This document shows, in pieces, positions 51,723-60,152 of a DNA stretch of 64,000 nucleotides. Position 1 is the first letter of the stretch. Every line of letters starts with the position of its first letter. The notes beneath the pieces were generated by a model. That model made no database searches, was not told the origin of the DNA, and saw nothing but the letters and a program-made list of their open reading frames with translations. A program made the translations under genes and the position numbers. The DNA is from Clostridiales bacterium (GTDB taxonomy: Bacteria > Bacillota > Clostridia > Christensenellales > Aristaeellaceae): the NCBI GenBank assembly GCA_017569285.1, contig CP069419.1:1240001-1304000 (forward strand), written 5' to 3'.

Positions 51723-51747
51723 GCCGCCGGCTCAGAAAGGAAAAAAC

Positions 51748-52332
51748 ATGAATAAAATCAGTAAAGCCCCCACCAACGATTTCTGCCCCCAGACCCTGTT
51801 CCTCTACGGAACCTATGATAAGGAAGGCCGGCCGGACTTCGGCCTCTTCTGCTGGTTCAGCTATATCTGGGATACCGATCTGGGCGTCATGGCCTGCATC
51901 GGCGGGGATAAGCTCACCAAGGAGAACATCCATCAGCAGAAGGTCTTTTCCGCCTGCCTCGTCACCGAAGCGCTCCTACCCCTGGCGGATTACCTCGGAA
52001 CCACCGACGGCCACAGCCCGGACAAAATGAAGCCCGTTGCGGGAATCGAAAAAGGCCGCGTGCTGCCCGTCCCGGTCCTCACCGCTTCCCCGGTGGCCTT
52101 TGAACTGGAAGTCAAACAGTTCCTGCCCATGGACGACGGCGAGGTGATGCTCTGCGCCATCCGCAATGTGCTCCAGGATGAAGCGCTGGACGATGATGCC
52201 GTCACCTCCGTGGAAAAGCTGGCCGCCGTCGCGCCGGTCTCCACCACCTGCGAACGCTATTTCGCCTGGAACGGCGGGGACCTGGGTGCCTGGGGCGAAC
52301 CTGCGAAAAAGTTCATTTCTGCGGGCCGGTAA
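51748..52332 (+). CDS. Flavin reductase-like (split beta-barrel FMN-binding) protein
   Basis: 194 residues from the ATG at 51748 (AAAGGAAA upstream). The sequence fits the flavin reductase/FMN-binding split-barrel family (PQTLFLYGTYDKEGRPDFGLFCW, VMACIGGDKLTKENIHQQKVFSACLV, FELEVKQFLPMDDGEVMLCAIRNVL). Probably reduces flavin or a small substrate with NAD(P)H. Under the MarR switch it may respond to phenolic or redox-active compounds. Specific role unknown. Confidence 0.85.
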   Translation: MNKISKAPTNDFCPQTLFLYGTYDKEGRPDFGLFCWFSYIWDTDLGVMACIGGDKLTKENIHQQKVFSACLVTEALLPLADYLGTTDGHSPDKMKPVAGIEKGRVLPVPVLTASPVAFELEVKQFLPMDDGEVMLCAIRNVLQDEALDDDAVTSVEKLAAVAPVSTTCERYFAWNGGDLGAWGEPAKKFISAGR

Positions 52333-52351
52333 TCCCGCCTCCGGAAACAGC

Positions 52352-52378
52352 AAAACCACCGGCAGTGCCGGTGGTTTT
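52352..52378. terminator. Bidirectional terminator
   Basis: 12-bp perfect stem AAAACCACCGGC (52352-52363) with 52367-52378, 3-base loop, between convergent genes. Confidence 0.92.
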
Positions 52379-52397
52379 GGTTTTCCCTCGGTTGTTT

Positions 52398-53336
52398 TCA
52401 GTTCTCCAGTTTCCGGCGGGCTGAGCGTTCCCAGCCGGCAAGCTCCAGCAGTCCCCAGGCCATCAAAGCATAGATCACCACCGGCGGAAGGCCGATCTCG
52501 CCCAGCGTGATCTTCCCGTCCAGCATGAATTCCTCCAGGATCGTCACCGCGCAGACCAGCAGGCCGAACATGGCCGCGCCCCAGTTGCGCTTTCCCTGCT
52601 TACGGCCGGCAATTGCGTACCATACCAGGATTCCTTCGGCGATCAGGTAGCAGAGCAGCTGCTCATAGCGGACAAACAGCCAGCGGATACTCTGGGCCCG
52701 CGCGCTTTCACAGATAATCTGCGCCAGGCACAGGTAGAATATCGTGCGCAGGAAGCACAGGCGGTCATCGCGGTTCCGCAGGGCAAAGATGGCAATCCGC
52801 AGGTACAGGATGCCTTCCAGCATGAATACCGCCAGGTAATACTCCGGAAAATCCGGGTTCCAGGCTTCATAAACCGCAAAGGGGAAAGGCAGCGCTTCCT
52901 CCAGGTAATCCCCGGTTCCCAGCGCGCCCAGCCAGTATTCCCCGAACCGGGCCAGCGCGGCCAGGAGCGCGCCGGATGCCGCGAACGCGTTCAGCGTCTT
53001 TCCCGGCTTCTGTCCCAGGATCCGGGCGGCCAGGAATACGCCGAAGCAGACGCCGGCTGCCCCGCCGTAGTAGGACAGCTCATCCGCCTTCAGGGAGAAC
53101 AGGTATTTCCCGAAACCGGTTTTGAAGATATAGGATGCGCGGAACAGGAAATACAGCAGCTTGGCGCCGACCAGCCCCAGGAGGATGCCCAGTCCCAGGG
53201 AAAGTCCCGCCAGCGCGGCGGCTTTTCCGCCTTCCAGCTTCATCCGCGTCCGGGCGGAAAGCCCGAACAGCGCAAAGCATACCGCAAAGCTTCCGGCAAG
53301 GAAAATCAGGTAGGCAGCCGGATTGGTGGTCATCAT
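52398..53336 (-). CDS. Lgt-like integral membrane protein, divergent (copy 2)
   Basis: 312 residues, six or more membrane segments, AAAGGA upstream. It has the overall shape of prolipoprotein diacylglyceryl transferase: SYYGGAAG matches the Lgt H/Y-G-G segment, and ARFGEYWLG lies where Lgt has GRxGNFxN (arginine kept, asparagine replaced), followed by a glutamate in FMLEG. The GNF-N-E signature and the HPTQLYE motif are not preserved. So it is probably not a working lipoprotein transferase but a paralogue with a new role. Last of a tight leftward operon, 6 bp after a phosphodiester-glycosidase gene. Confidence 0.7.
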   Translation of the reverse strand: MMTTNPAAYLIFLAGSFAVCFALFGLSARTRMKLEGGKAAALAGLSLGLGILLGLVGAKLLYFLFRASYIFKTGFGKYLFSLKADELSYYGGAAGVCFGVFLAARILGQKPGKTLNAFAASGALLAALARFGEYWLGALGTGDYLEEALPFPFAVYEAWNPDFPEYYLAVFMLEGILYLRIAIFALRNRDDRLCFLRTIFYLCLAQIICESARAQSIRWLFVRYEQLLCYLIAEGILVWYAIAGRKQGKRNWGAAMFGLLVCAVTILEEFMLDGKITLGEIGLPPVVIYALMAWGLLELAGWERSARRKLEN

Positions 53337-53342
53337 AATCCT

Positions 53343-54275
53343 TTATTCACCTTCCTCAAACCAGGCGCTGGCAAAATACACGATATCCGACAGCTTCCGG
53401 ACGTTCTGCTTGGTTTTCTGGGTCACATTGTTGTACCACTCGCCCAGGAAAACCAGCTGGGTGGAGCCGCCGCCATCCAGCACATACGCGTTGGTGCAGT
53501 CCGGTGCAAGGCTCAGCACCAGCTGCTTGAACTGCGCCATATTCGCGCCGTTCCGGGTGGCAATCACCTTGTAATGCAGCGGGCCTTCCTGGAGGATGCA
53601 CAGCCGGTCCTCCCGGCCGTCCGGGTCGGCGAACTGCGGGGAATGCTTGGCCGACATCAGGTAATCATCCTCGGTGGGCACGCCGTCAATCACCAGGGCC
53701 GGGCCGAACTGCAGGGCATTGATCACCTTTTTCCCGTCAATCTGCGTCTTGTCCATGGAAGCCAGGTCTTCACTGCCCCGGATGATGTGGAAATCCCCGG
53801 CTTCGTCAATCAGCAGCATATCCAGCCGCTGGTCCACCGTATCGCGGAAAATGGTTCCCTGGCGCAGGACGAATTTGGACGATTCGTTTCCGTGGAAGTC
53901 GCCGCAGTAATCGCCGTTCATGGCGAACACGGCGTTGACCCGCCGTGCGATCGTGGTGCCCACCACCCGGCGCTCCGAGATAAACGTGGTGGGTTCCGCG
54001 CTGGCGGTCCGGATCTGGGAGGGATCCCGGATCACGATATCGGCGATATAGTATTCCCGGTTGATCACGTCGCTCTGGGTCCGGAGGCTCCGCTCCACGC
54101 GGATCGTCGGATCCTCATAAACCAGCTTGTCCGAGGCGTACTGCTCATGGAGCGGGGCGCCGCCGCTCAGGTCAATCGGCAGGGGGCGGAATTCCCCTTC
54201 CGCCGCGGCACAAACGGAAACAGCCGCCAGTACGGCCGCCAGCAGGATGGCTGGGATGGTTTTCAGAACGCGCAT
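53343..54275 (-). CDS. Exported phosphodiester glycosidase (NAGPA domain), copy 2
   Basis: 310 residues. ATG at 54275 has GAGAGG 9 bases upstream; an in-frame ATG at 54299 is possible. Signal peptide ends VCAAA; no lipobox. The NAGPA (PF09992) domain is marked by VNAVFAMNGDYCGDF, ALQFGPALVIDG and YVLDGGGSTQLVFLGEW, ending SDIVYFASAWF. The family includes the human uncovering enzyme, which splits GlcNAc-phospho-mannose diesters. In bacteria it is thought to act on phosphodiester-linked glycopolymers. Substrate unknown. Confidence 0.88.
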   Translation of the reverse strand: MRVLKTIPAILLAAVLAAVSVCAAAEGEFRPLPIDLSGGAPLHEQYASDKLVYEDPTIRVERSLRTQSDVINREYYIADIVIRDPSQIRTASAEPTTFISERRVVGTTIARRVNAVFAMNGDYCGDFHGNESSKFVLRQGTIFRDTVDQRLDMLLIDEAGDFHIIRGSEDLASMDKTQIDGKKVINALQFGPALVIDGVPTEDDYLMSAKHSPQFADPDGREDRLCILQEGPLHYKVIATRNGANMAQFKQLVLSLAPDCTNAYVLDGGGSTQLVFLGEWYNNVTQKTKQNVRKLSDIVYFASAWFEEGE

Positions 54276-54301
54276 GGTATCAGCCTCTCTTCGTTTCATG
54301 A

Positions 54302-55207
54302 TCAGGGTTCCGGGTTTTCCTCCCCGTCCAGGGGAATCCAGCTGTTCGTTTTGAAGATTTCCCGCATCACCGTGTACCGGGGATGGTCCCTCCACCCGTT
54401 TCCCACCGATGACTTGGCAGTGGAATCGATCAGGGTGTCCGGAAGCGCGTCCCGCAGGCGCTGCACGGCTTCCGGGTCCGGCTTCTTGGTCGGGTTGTGG
54501 CTGTTGTACTGCGGAACCCACAGCCGTTCCAGCCATGTCATGGATTCAATCGGCGAGATGTCCGCAATCCGGTTGAAGCCGAGGTTCAGGTCTTTCAGGT
54601 TCACCAGGGCCGGCAGGGCGGATACGTCCCGGATATCGTTGTAGAACAGTTCCAGGTATTCCAGCCCTGTCAGCGAAGCAACCGGCGTAATATCCTGGAA
54701 CTGGTTGTCCACCAGGATCAGGATCTTCAGGTTGGGAAGGTCGTTCAGGAAGGAAAGGTCGTTCACCGCGTTATGCCCGATGTCCAGGGCCACCAGGTTT
54801 TTGCAGTATTTCAGCACGGAAAAATCCTCGTTCTTGTGGCGTGCCGAGCTGTCGCTGTGGGATGTGGAAAACGAAACGGCGTCCGTCCGCACCGTATGGT
54901 TCCCGACCACCATCGTCCATCCGAATTCCACCTCCGGGAACCGTTCCGCCAGCTGTTCAATCCGCTTCCGCGGAATCTTGGTGGAATACATGTCCACATG
55001 CTTCAGGTTGGGCAGCTGGGCCAGGAAGTCATAGAATTCCGGATATCCGCTGCCGGAAACCGCAACCTTCCCCAGGTCGATGCTTTCCGCGTCCGCCGGA
55101 ACCGTCAGCTTTCCGAAGGAGACCGTTTCGCCTCCCTCCGCCGTTCCCGCCGTCAGCGTCATGCAGAGAAGCAGTCCCGCCAGTATTGCGATCCATATCC
55201 TGCGCAT
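54302..55207 (-). CDS. Exported leucine-rich-repeat protein
   Basis: 301 residues, GGAGG upstream. Signal peptide (ILAGLLLCMTLTAGTAEG), then about five LRRs of the 22-residue SDS22-like type (LVALDIGHNAVNDLSFLNDL, LKILILVDNQFQDITPVASL, LEYLELFYNDIRDVSALPAL, LKDLNLGFNRIADISPIESM). A C-terminal tail carries many basic and proline residues. LRRs usually bind proteins. It sits between two NAGPA/Lgt-like pairs and could be the scaffold or recognition part of that system. Confidence 0.88.
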   Translation of the reverse strand: MRRIWIAILAGLLLCMTLTAGTAEGGETVSFGKLTVPADAESIDLGKVAVSGSGYPEFYDFLAQLPNLKHVDMYSTKIPRKRIEQLAERFPEVEFGWTMVVGNHTVRTDAVSFSTSHSDSSARHKNEDFSVLKYCKNLVALDIGHNAVNDLSFLNDLPNLKILILVDNQFQDITPVASLTGLEYLELFYNDIRDVSALPALVNLKDLNLGFNRIADISPIESMTWLERLWVPQYNSHNPTKKPDPEAVQRLRDALPDTLIDSTAKSSVGNGWRDHPRYTVMREIFKTNSWIPLDGEENPEP

Positions 55208-55220
55208 ACAATTCCTCCGG

Positions 55221-56222
55221 TCAGTCTTTCCCGCACCTGTCGGTTTTCATAATCAGGCGGCAGGCGCATACGGCCATGCAGACCGCCGCGGTCAGCATTA
55301 CCATCCAGCAAAGGTCCATCCGCATCCAGGTCAGGAATTTGATCTTGCTTTCCAGGGCGAATTCCATCGCCATGATTACGCCGCAGCACAGCAGGATGCC
55401 GGCCGACGGCACCGCGAAACGCCGGAAGGAGCGTTCCTCCCGGGGCGTACGAAGAATGCAGATTGCGATGATCAGCGCCATCGCGGGCAGGGCCAGCAGC
55501 TGGTTGATCTTCACAAATCCCCAGCGCAGCTCCAGGTCGATCCGGATGCTCTCCAGGAAGGTCTGCAGGGCTGCGTACAGTCCAAGGAACAGGAGCGCTT
55601 TCGTCCCGTCCCGGCGGGTCCGGATCCGCAGCAGCAGGATCAGGAATACGACCGCCGCAATTGCTTCGAGGAGGAATACCGGAAACCGCCACAGCTCGTC
55701 CGCGTCCAGCACGCCGAACGGAAACCGCTGGAAGAAGGAAGAGTCCTCCAGTTCAATCAAGGACCGGCCGAACATGGGGTCAAACCACTCTTCGATGTAT
55801 TCGCCCAGTCCGACCCCCGCCAGGCTTTCCGCGCACCGGGCTGCCGCCGTAAACAGCGCAAAGGGCGCCGCCGCGCCGTCCAGGATCCGGGCGGTCCCCT
55901 GGTGCGTAATCCGTCCGGTCAGCCACGCGGCAAGGACGATCCCGGCCATGGTGCCGTACAGCATATAACCTCCTTCCGTAAAATGGAAGAAGGTTTCAGC
56001 GCCCCGGTCGATAAACCAGGGCAGGGATACGAGGAAGTAAAGGATCCGCCCGCAGAGGACGGCCAGGGGAATCGCAAACAGGCCGAACCAGCTCGCCGTC
56101 TCCGCCTTCAGGCGGTGGCCGCGGCTCAGGAGCCTCATCAGCAGCAGGCTGGCCAGCGCACCGGCCGCCAATGCGAGCCCGTAGGGATAAAATGTGAATG
56201 CACCCGCATCAATCGTTGTCAT
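55221..56222 (-). CDS. Lgt-like integral membrane protein, divergent (copy 1)
   Basis: 333 residues, eight or so membrane segments. The ATG at 56222 is 3 bp after the previous stop, with GGGAG in that gene's end. Lgt-like layout: GGYMLYGTMAG for the H-G-G loop and AARCAESLAGVGLGEYIEEW where Lgt has GRxGNF. Neither the asparagine nor HPTQLYE is kept. More diverged than copy 2. Pairing of each Lgt-like gene directly after a NAGPA gene suggests the two products act together at the membrane. Not expected to make lipoproteins. Confidence 0.7.
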   Translation of the reverse strand: MTTIDAGAFTFYPYGLALAAGALASLLLMRLLSRGHRLKAETASWFGLFAIPLAVLCGRILYFLVSLPWFIDRGAETFFHFTEGGYMLYGTMAGIVLAAWLTGRITHQGTARILDGAAAPFALFTAAARCAESLAGVGLGEYIEEWFDPMFGRSLIELEDSSFFQRFPFGVLDADELWRFPVFLLEAIAAVVFLILLLRIRTRRDGTKALLFLGLYAALQTFLESIRIDLELRWGFVKINQLLALPAMALIIAICILRTPREERSFRRFAVPSAGILLCCGVIMAMEFALESKIKFLTWMRMDLCWMVMLTAAVCMAVCACRLIMKTDRCGKD

Positions 56223-56225
56223 GGA

Positions 56226-57152
56226 TTATTCTCCCGCCGCCGAAGCAAAATAGATGATATCCGAGATTCCCCGGCTGTTGGCGGTTTTGTTCACCATCTT
56301 GCCGTTGAGCAGCAGGTGGGCGGAGCCGCCGCCGTCCAGGTTGTAGGCCACCTTGCAGTCCGGCAGGATTTCGGGAATGAAATTTGCCAGTTCCTGAAGG
56401 TTGATGCCCACGCCGTTCCCGCCGTTGACCACCACGATCGCGTAGCGCAGGTGGTCCAGCTGGCAGATGCAGATCCGGGCGGTCGCCAGCTTGGCTTCAT
56501 GCTCCTTGGAGGTAATGGTCTGTACCTCGCCGTTGTTGATCAGGGCCGGGCCGAAAGTGAAGGAGTTGACGGCAATCCGTCCGGACGCCTCCAGTTCGGC
56601 CAGGAATGCCTGCATATCCCCGCTGGTCGCGTTGGGGATAATCGAAAAATCGCCTTCGCTGTCAATCACCAGCACGTCTCGGGGATATTTCTGCTGGTCC
56701 AGCGCGTCCCGGTAAAATACGCCCTGCCGGATAATATATCCGAAGTCGTAGGTATACTTGGCAAAATCCGCGTTCATCGCCACGACCGCGCGCGTGCGCT
56801 TGGTCATCACATTGGAGCGTTCCTGCTTCCGGCTGTCATAGCTGCCGTCGCTGAAATACGTCCGCAGCTGGCTGGCATCCGCAATCTCCACCGTCACCCA
56901 GGTAATCGTGGTCTTGTCCGCGCTGGACTTGGTTTTGCGGGTTCGGCTGTCCAGCTGGATATGGATGGATTCATCCTGGTATTCTTCCTTGGAAATCCAG
57001 CCGTCCGCCTTCATTTCATCGCCGAAAACATTCATGTCCATCGCCAGCGGATGCGTTTCCGCAAGGGACGCCGGAGACGACACGACCATCGCCATGGCCG
57101 CCAGCAGCAGCACCGTCACAATCCAGCGGATAATCTTCCCGGTCACAAGCAT
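56226..57152 (-). CDS. Exported phosphodiester glycosidase (NAGPA domain), copy 1
   Basis: 308 residues from the ATG at 57152 (AGGGAGG upstream). Signal peptide (IIRWIVTVLLLAAMAMVV, ends SLAET). NAGPA marks: RAVVAMNADFAKY, NSFTFGPALINNG, VAYNLDGGGSAHLLLNGKMV, ending SDIIYFASAAGE. Same C-terminal pattern as copy 2, so a duplication. First gene of the five-gene operon running to 52398, behind a TATAAT at 57178-57183. Confidence 0.88.
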   Translation of the reverse strand: MLVTGKIIRWIVTVLLLAAMAMVVSSPASLAETHPLAMDMNVFGDEMKADGWISKEEYQDESIHIQLDSRTRKTKSSADKTTITWVTVEIADASQLRTYFSDGSYDSRKQERSNVMTKRTRAVVAMNADFAKYTYDFGYIIRQGVFYRDALDQQKYPRDVLVIDSEGDFSIIPNATSGDMQAFLAELEASGRIAVNSFTFGPALINNGEVQTITSKEHEAKLATARICICQLDHLRYAIVVVNGGNGVGINLQELANFIPEILPDCKVAYNLDGGGSAHLLLNGKMVNKTANSRGISDIIYFASAAGE

Positions 57153-57177
57153 GTTCCTCCCTGTGAGCATTTGGTAA

Positions 57178-57183
57178 ATTATA
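57178..57183 (-). promoter_or_regulatory. -10 box of the NAGPA/Lgt-like operon
   Basis: TATAAT on the minus strand; the -35 (TTGCGG-like, 18 bp upstream) is weak, which suggests activator dependence or low expression. Confidence 0.5.
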
Positions 57184-57285
57184 CCATGACAAGCTTTGTC
57201 TCCGCAAGATAAAAGCGTCCGGAAGGCTTCTCCCCCGCCCGGCCGGATCGGCCCCTCCGCCGGCCGCCTTCCGCGGCCGGGCGGA

Positions 57286-57315
57286 TTGACATTTGGACGC
57301 CGGATGGGGTATGCT
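57286..57315 (+). promoter_or_regulatory. GH43 promoter
   Basis: TTGACA (57286-57291), 18-bp spacer and TATGCT (57310-57315), divergent from the NAGPA operon. Confidence 0.65.
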
Positions 57316-57340
57316 CCCGTCAGAAAAGGAGTAATCGGAT

Positions 57341-58858
57341 ATGGCAGAAAATATGGATTTCCAGATCTCCCCCGGCTTCAATCCCCTCACGGGAATGGAT
57401 TACCCGGATCCGGATGTCATCCGGGTCGGCGATACGTATTACATGATCAGTACGACCATGCATTTCTTCCCCGGCGGAGTGATCCTCAGATCCCATGACC
57501 TCATCCGCTGGGAAATCTGCACATACCTGTATGAAACCCTGGAGCATACGCCCGGGGAAATCCTGGAAGGGGAGCAGACCGCCTACGGCCACGGCATGTG
57601 GGCGGCTTCCCTGCGGTACCACAACGGCCGGTTCTATGCGGTCTTCATCGCCCATGAGTGGCCGAAAACCTTCCTCTTCACGGCGGACCGCATCGAAGGT
57701 CCCTGGAAAAAGCAGTATATCGGGGGAATCTACCACGATTCTTCCCTGCTGTTCGATGAGGACGGCCGGGTGTATATCGTGTACGGCAACCGGAATATCC
57801 GCCTGACGGAGCTGCACGAAGACCTCAGCGGCCCGAAGGAAGGCGGCCTGGACCGGATCATCGTCCGGGATGCCCCGGGGGATTTCCTCGGGTATGAAGG
57901 CTCCCACATCTACAAAATCAACGGGAAGTATGTCCTCCTGATGATCCATTCCCTGCAGGACCGGTGGTTCCGCGCGGAAGCCTGCTTTACCGCGGATTCA
58001 CTGGACGGGGAATGGACCGGCGGCGATGTGCTGGTTTCCGGCCTGGACGGGCTCAACAGCGGCGTGGCGCAGGGCGGCATCGTGGATACACCGGACGGCC
58101 GGTGGTTTGCCGTCCTCTTCCAGGACCGCGGCCCGGTCGGGCGGATTCCGGTCCTGGTTCCCGTCACCTGGAATGAATCCGGCTGTCCGGTTTTCGGTCC
58201 CGTAACAAAGGAAATTGCCAACACCTGCACCCGGCCGGACTGGGTTCCGGAACCCCTGGTTGCCGATGATGATTTCACCTCCCCCGCGCTGAAGAACGTC
58301 TGGCAGTTCAACCATGAGTCCCGGGAAGGCTGCTGGGAAACCGGAAACGGCGCCTATATCATCCGGACGGACAAAATCAGCCGGACCTTGGAGCATGCCC
58401 GGAATACCATCACCCAGCGCACCGTCCTTCCCGGCTGTGCGGCGGAGGTCACCGTGGACGCGTCCGCAATCCGGCCGGGGGATACCGCCGGCCTCTGCCT
58501 GCTCATCGGCAGCTACGGCCTGGCCGGAATCACCCGCGATGCCGGCGGGGTTGCGCTGGTCATGAAAGCCCGGAAGCCCGGGGAGAAGGAAGAAAAGGAG
58601 TACGCCCGGATCCCGTGGGACCGGGCGGAAGTCCGCCTGCGGGCCAATGTCCGCTTTGCCGGGCTGAAGGGCGAAGTGCAGTTTGAATACCGGGACGCGG
58701 CCGGATGGAAGCCGCTGGGGCCCGTCCATCCCATGGCCTTTGCACTGGATCATTTCACCGGCTGCCGGTTCGGGCTGTTCCTGTACGCGGCGGAAGAAAC
58801 CGGCGGAAGCGCCGCTTTCCGCGAATTTACCTACCGGGTTCACAATCCGTCCTGCTGA
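57341..58858 (+). CDS. Glycoside hydrolase family 43
   Basis: 505 residues, AAAGGAG upstream. Five-bladed propeller of GH43: general base Asp in DYPDPDVIR, pKa-modulating Asp in IYHDSSLLFDEDG, acid Glu in LGYEGSHIYK. The C-terminal 200 residues form a beta-sandwich of the GH43 C2/DUF1349 type (VAEVTVDA.., GLCLLIGSYGL). No signal peptide, so it acts in the cytosol on arabinosyl or xylosyl oligosaccharides. Lone gene inside the surface-system locus, transcribed against both neighbours. Confidence 0.9.
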   Translation: MAENMDFQISPGFNPLTGMDYPDPDVIRVGDTYYMISTTMHFFPGGVILRSHDLIRWEICTYLYETLEHTPGEILEGEQTAYGHGMWAASLRYHNGRFYAVFIAHEWPKTFLFTADRIEGPWKKQYIGGIYHDSSLLFDEDGRVYIVYGNRNIRLTELHEDLSGPKEGGLDRIIVRDAPGDFLGYEGSHIYKINGKYVLLMIHSLQDRWFRAEACFTADSLDGEWTGGDVLVSGLDGLNSGVAQGGIVDTPDGRWFAVLFQDRGPVGRIPVLVPVTWNESGCPVFGPVTKEIANTCTRPDWVPEPLVADDDFTSPALKNVWQFNHESREGCWETGNGAYIIRTDKISRTLEHARNTITQRTVLPGCAAEVTVDASAIRPGDTAGLCLLIGSYGLAGITRDAGGVALVMKARKPGEKEEKEYARIPWDRAEVRLRANVRFAGLKGEVQFEYRDAAGWKPLGPVHPMAFALDHFTGCRFGLFLYAAEETGGSAAFREFTYRVHNPSC

Positions 58859-58880
58859 ATAAGCATCTGCCCCGGGCGCA

Positions 58881-58912
58881 AAAAACCAGGCTGAACTGTC
58901 AGCCTGGTTTTT
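58881..58912. terminator. Bidirectional terminator
   Basis: 14-bp perfect stem (58881-58894 with 58899-58912), 4-base loop, with A- and T-runs built into its arms, between convergent GH43 and PIG-L genes. Confidence 0.92.
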
Positions 58913-58934
58913 TCATAGCCCCGTTTCCGGTGGA

Positions 58935-60152
58935 TCACGGGATATTCTCCATGAAATCGTTCTTCCCCTGGTCCGGCCCCACCGCGGTATAGTACAGGCC
59001 AAAGGCCGTATTGTCGTGGTCGCCCACCGGTTTGAACTCATAGTGGCCGATTTTGACCTGGGAAACATGGTAAAGGAACGCTTCCCCGGCAATATCAAAC
59101 CCCGTTTTCCCGCCGAATGATTCCAGCGGCTGGGTCCAGTCCATGGACACCTTATTCTTTTCATACTCGTGCAGGTAAAGCTTCTTCACCTGCCAGGTCC
59201 CGTATTCTTTGGCCGACTCCGGATATTTCCGGCTGTTGGCCGCATACTTGATGCAGGTCTTGGCGGAATCCGCCGTCGCTTTATGCGCGCTGTGCCCGTA
59301 CTCGCCGCCTTCCCCGTGGGTCACCACCACCTCCGGTTTGAATTTCCGGAAGCATTCCGTCACCAGGCGGTGCACCCGTGTTTTTCCCTTCCACAGGGTA
59401 TACTGCCTGGCCAGGTTTTTATGGCCGTTCTTGTCATGAAGCCCGATGAAATACGGATAATACCGCATCCCGCAGTGCCAGGCGGACTGCAGCAGTTCCA
59501 GCTGGCGTTCCTCATATTCCGGCGTCATCATGGCCAGCTGCACCTTGTAGCCGCGGTCGGCATACACCGGCATCAGCCCGGCAAACCAGAGCACTTCATC
59601 ATCCGGGTGGCAGGCCAGCAGCATCATGTCCGCCTTGTCCAGGTCCTGCCAGTCCTGGACCTCTTCCGGTTTCTTTCCCTCGCCGAACAGCTGCAGCTCC
59701 GCAATCCGCAGCCGCTCCCTGCTCGTCGTCAGGATCCGGATCCGGTTCACCGGCTCCTCCAGCGGATGCCAGTTGCTCAGGTATTTGCTCTGCCCGATGG
59801 TTTTCCATTCCCCGTCCGCGCCCGCGGTTTGCAGGTCATAGGAATAATCCTGGTTGAACCGGTCGTACAGCATCACCGAAACGCCGTAGATCGGCTCCGG
59901 GCTGTCAATGGTCAGGAAACCGTTCTTTTCCTTCAGCGCAAAGTAGGTGCTGACGTCGCCGTCCGTCATCAGCTGGAAGGTGTTCTTTTTGCTTTCCTTG
60001 GAGTTGCCGCCCCAGGTGCATCCGGCAGTGATTTCCTCCGCATACGGCTCGGCCTCCGGTGGTTCGGCCGTTCCCCCGGGAATCATCGTCACCAGCAGCA
60101 GGAAAAGCAGGAATCCCGAAACCAGCCGGCGGGCATATCCGTTCATGCTCAT
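58935..60152 (-). CDS. Exported PIG-L family deacetylase with N-terminal discoidin-like domain
   Basis: 405 residues from the ATG at 60152, which overlaps the CotH stop by ATGA. Signal peptide (SGFLLFLLLVTMIPGGTA). Residues about 30-165 look like an F5/8-type carbohydrate-binding domain (FQLMTDGDVSTYFALKE). The PIG-L catalytic domain has the zinc motif ACHPDDEVLW and the second histidine in THGEGGEYGHSAH. This family removes N-acetyl groups from GlcNAc-containing compounds. Here it probably acts on a cell-surface glycan. Confidence 0.9.
   Translation of the reverse strand: MSMNGYARRLVSGFLLFLLLVTMIPGGTAEPPEAEPYAEEITAGCTWGGNSKESKKNTFQLMTDGDVSTYFALKEKNGFLTIDSPEPIYGVSVMLYDRFNQDYSYDLQTAGADGEWKTIGQSKYLSNWHPLEEPVNRIRILTTSRERLRIAELQLFGEGKKPEEVQDWQDLDKADMMLLACHPDDEVLWFAGLMPVYADRGYKVQLAMMTPEYEERQLELLQSAWHCGMRYYPYFIGLHDKNGHKNLARQYTLWKGKTRVHRLVTECFRKFKPEVVVTHGEGGEYGHSAHKATADSAKTCIKYAANSRKYPESAKEYGTWQVKKLYLHEYEKNKVSMDWTQPLESFGGKTGFDIAGEAFLYHVSQVKIGHYEFKPVGDHDNTAFGLYYTAVGPDQGKNDFMENIP

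Noticed and set aside
52398-56222. Functional prolipoprotein diacylglyceryl transferases
   Set aside because: Key Lgt signature residues are missing in both proteins and the neighbouring exported proteins have no lipobox.
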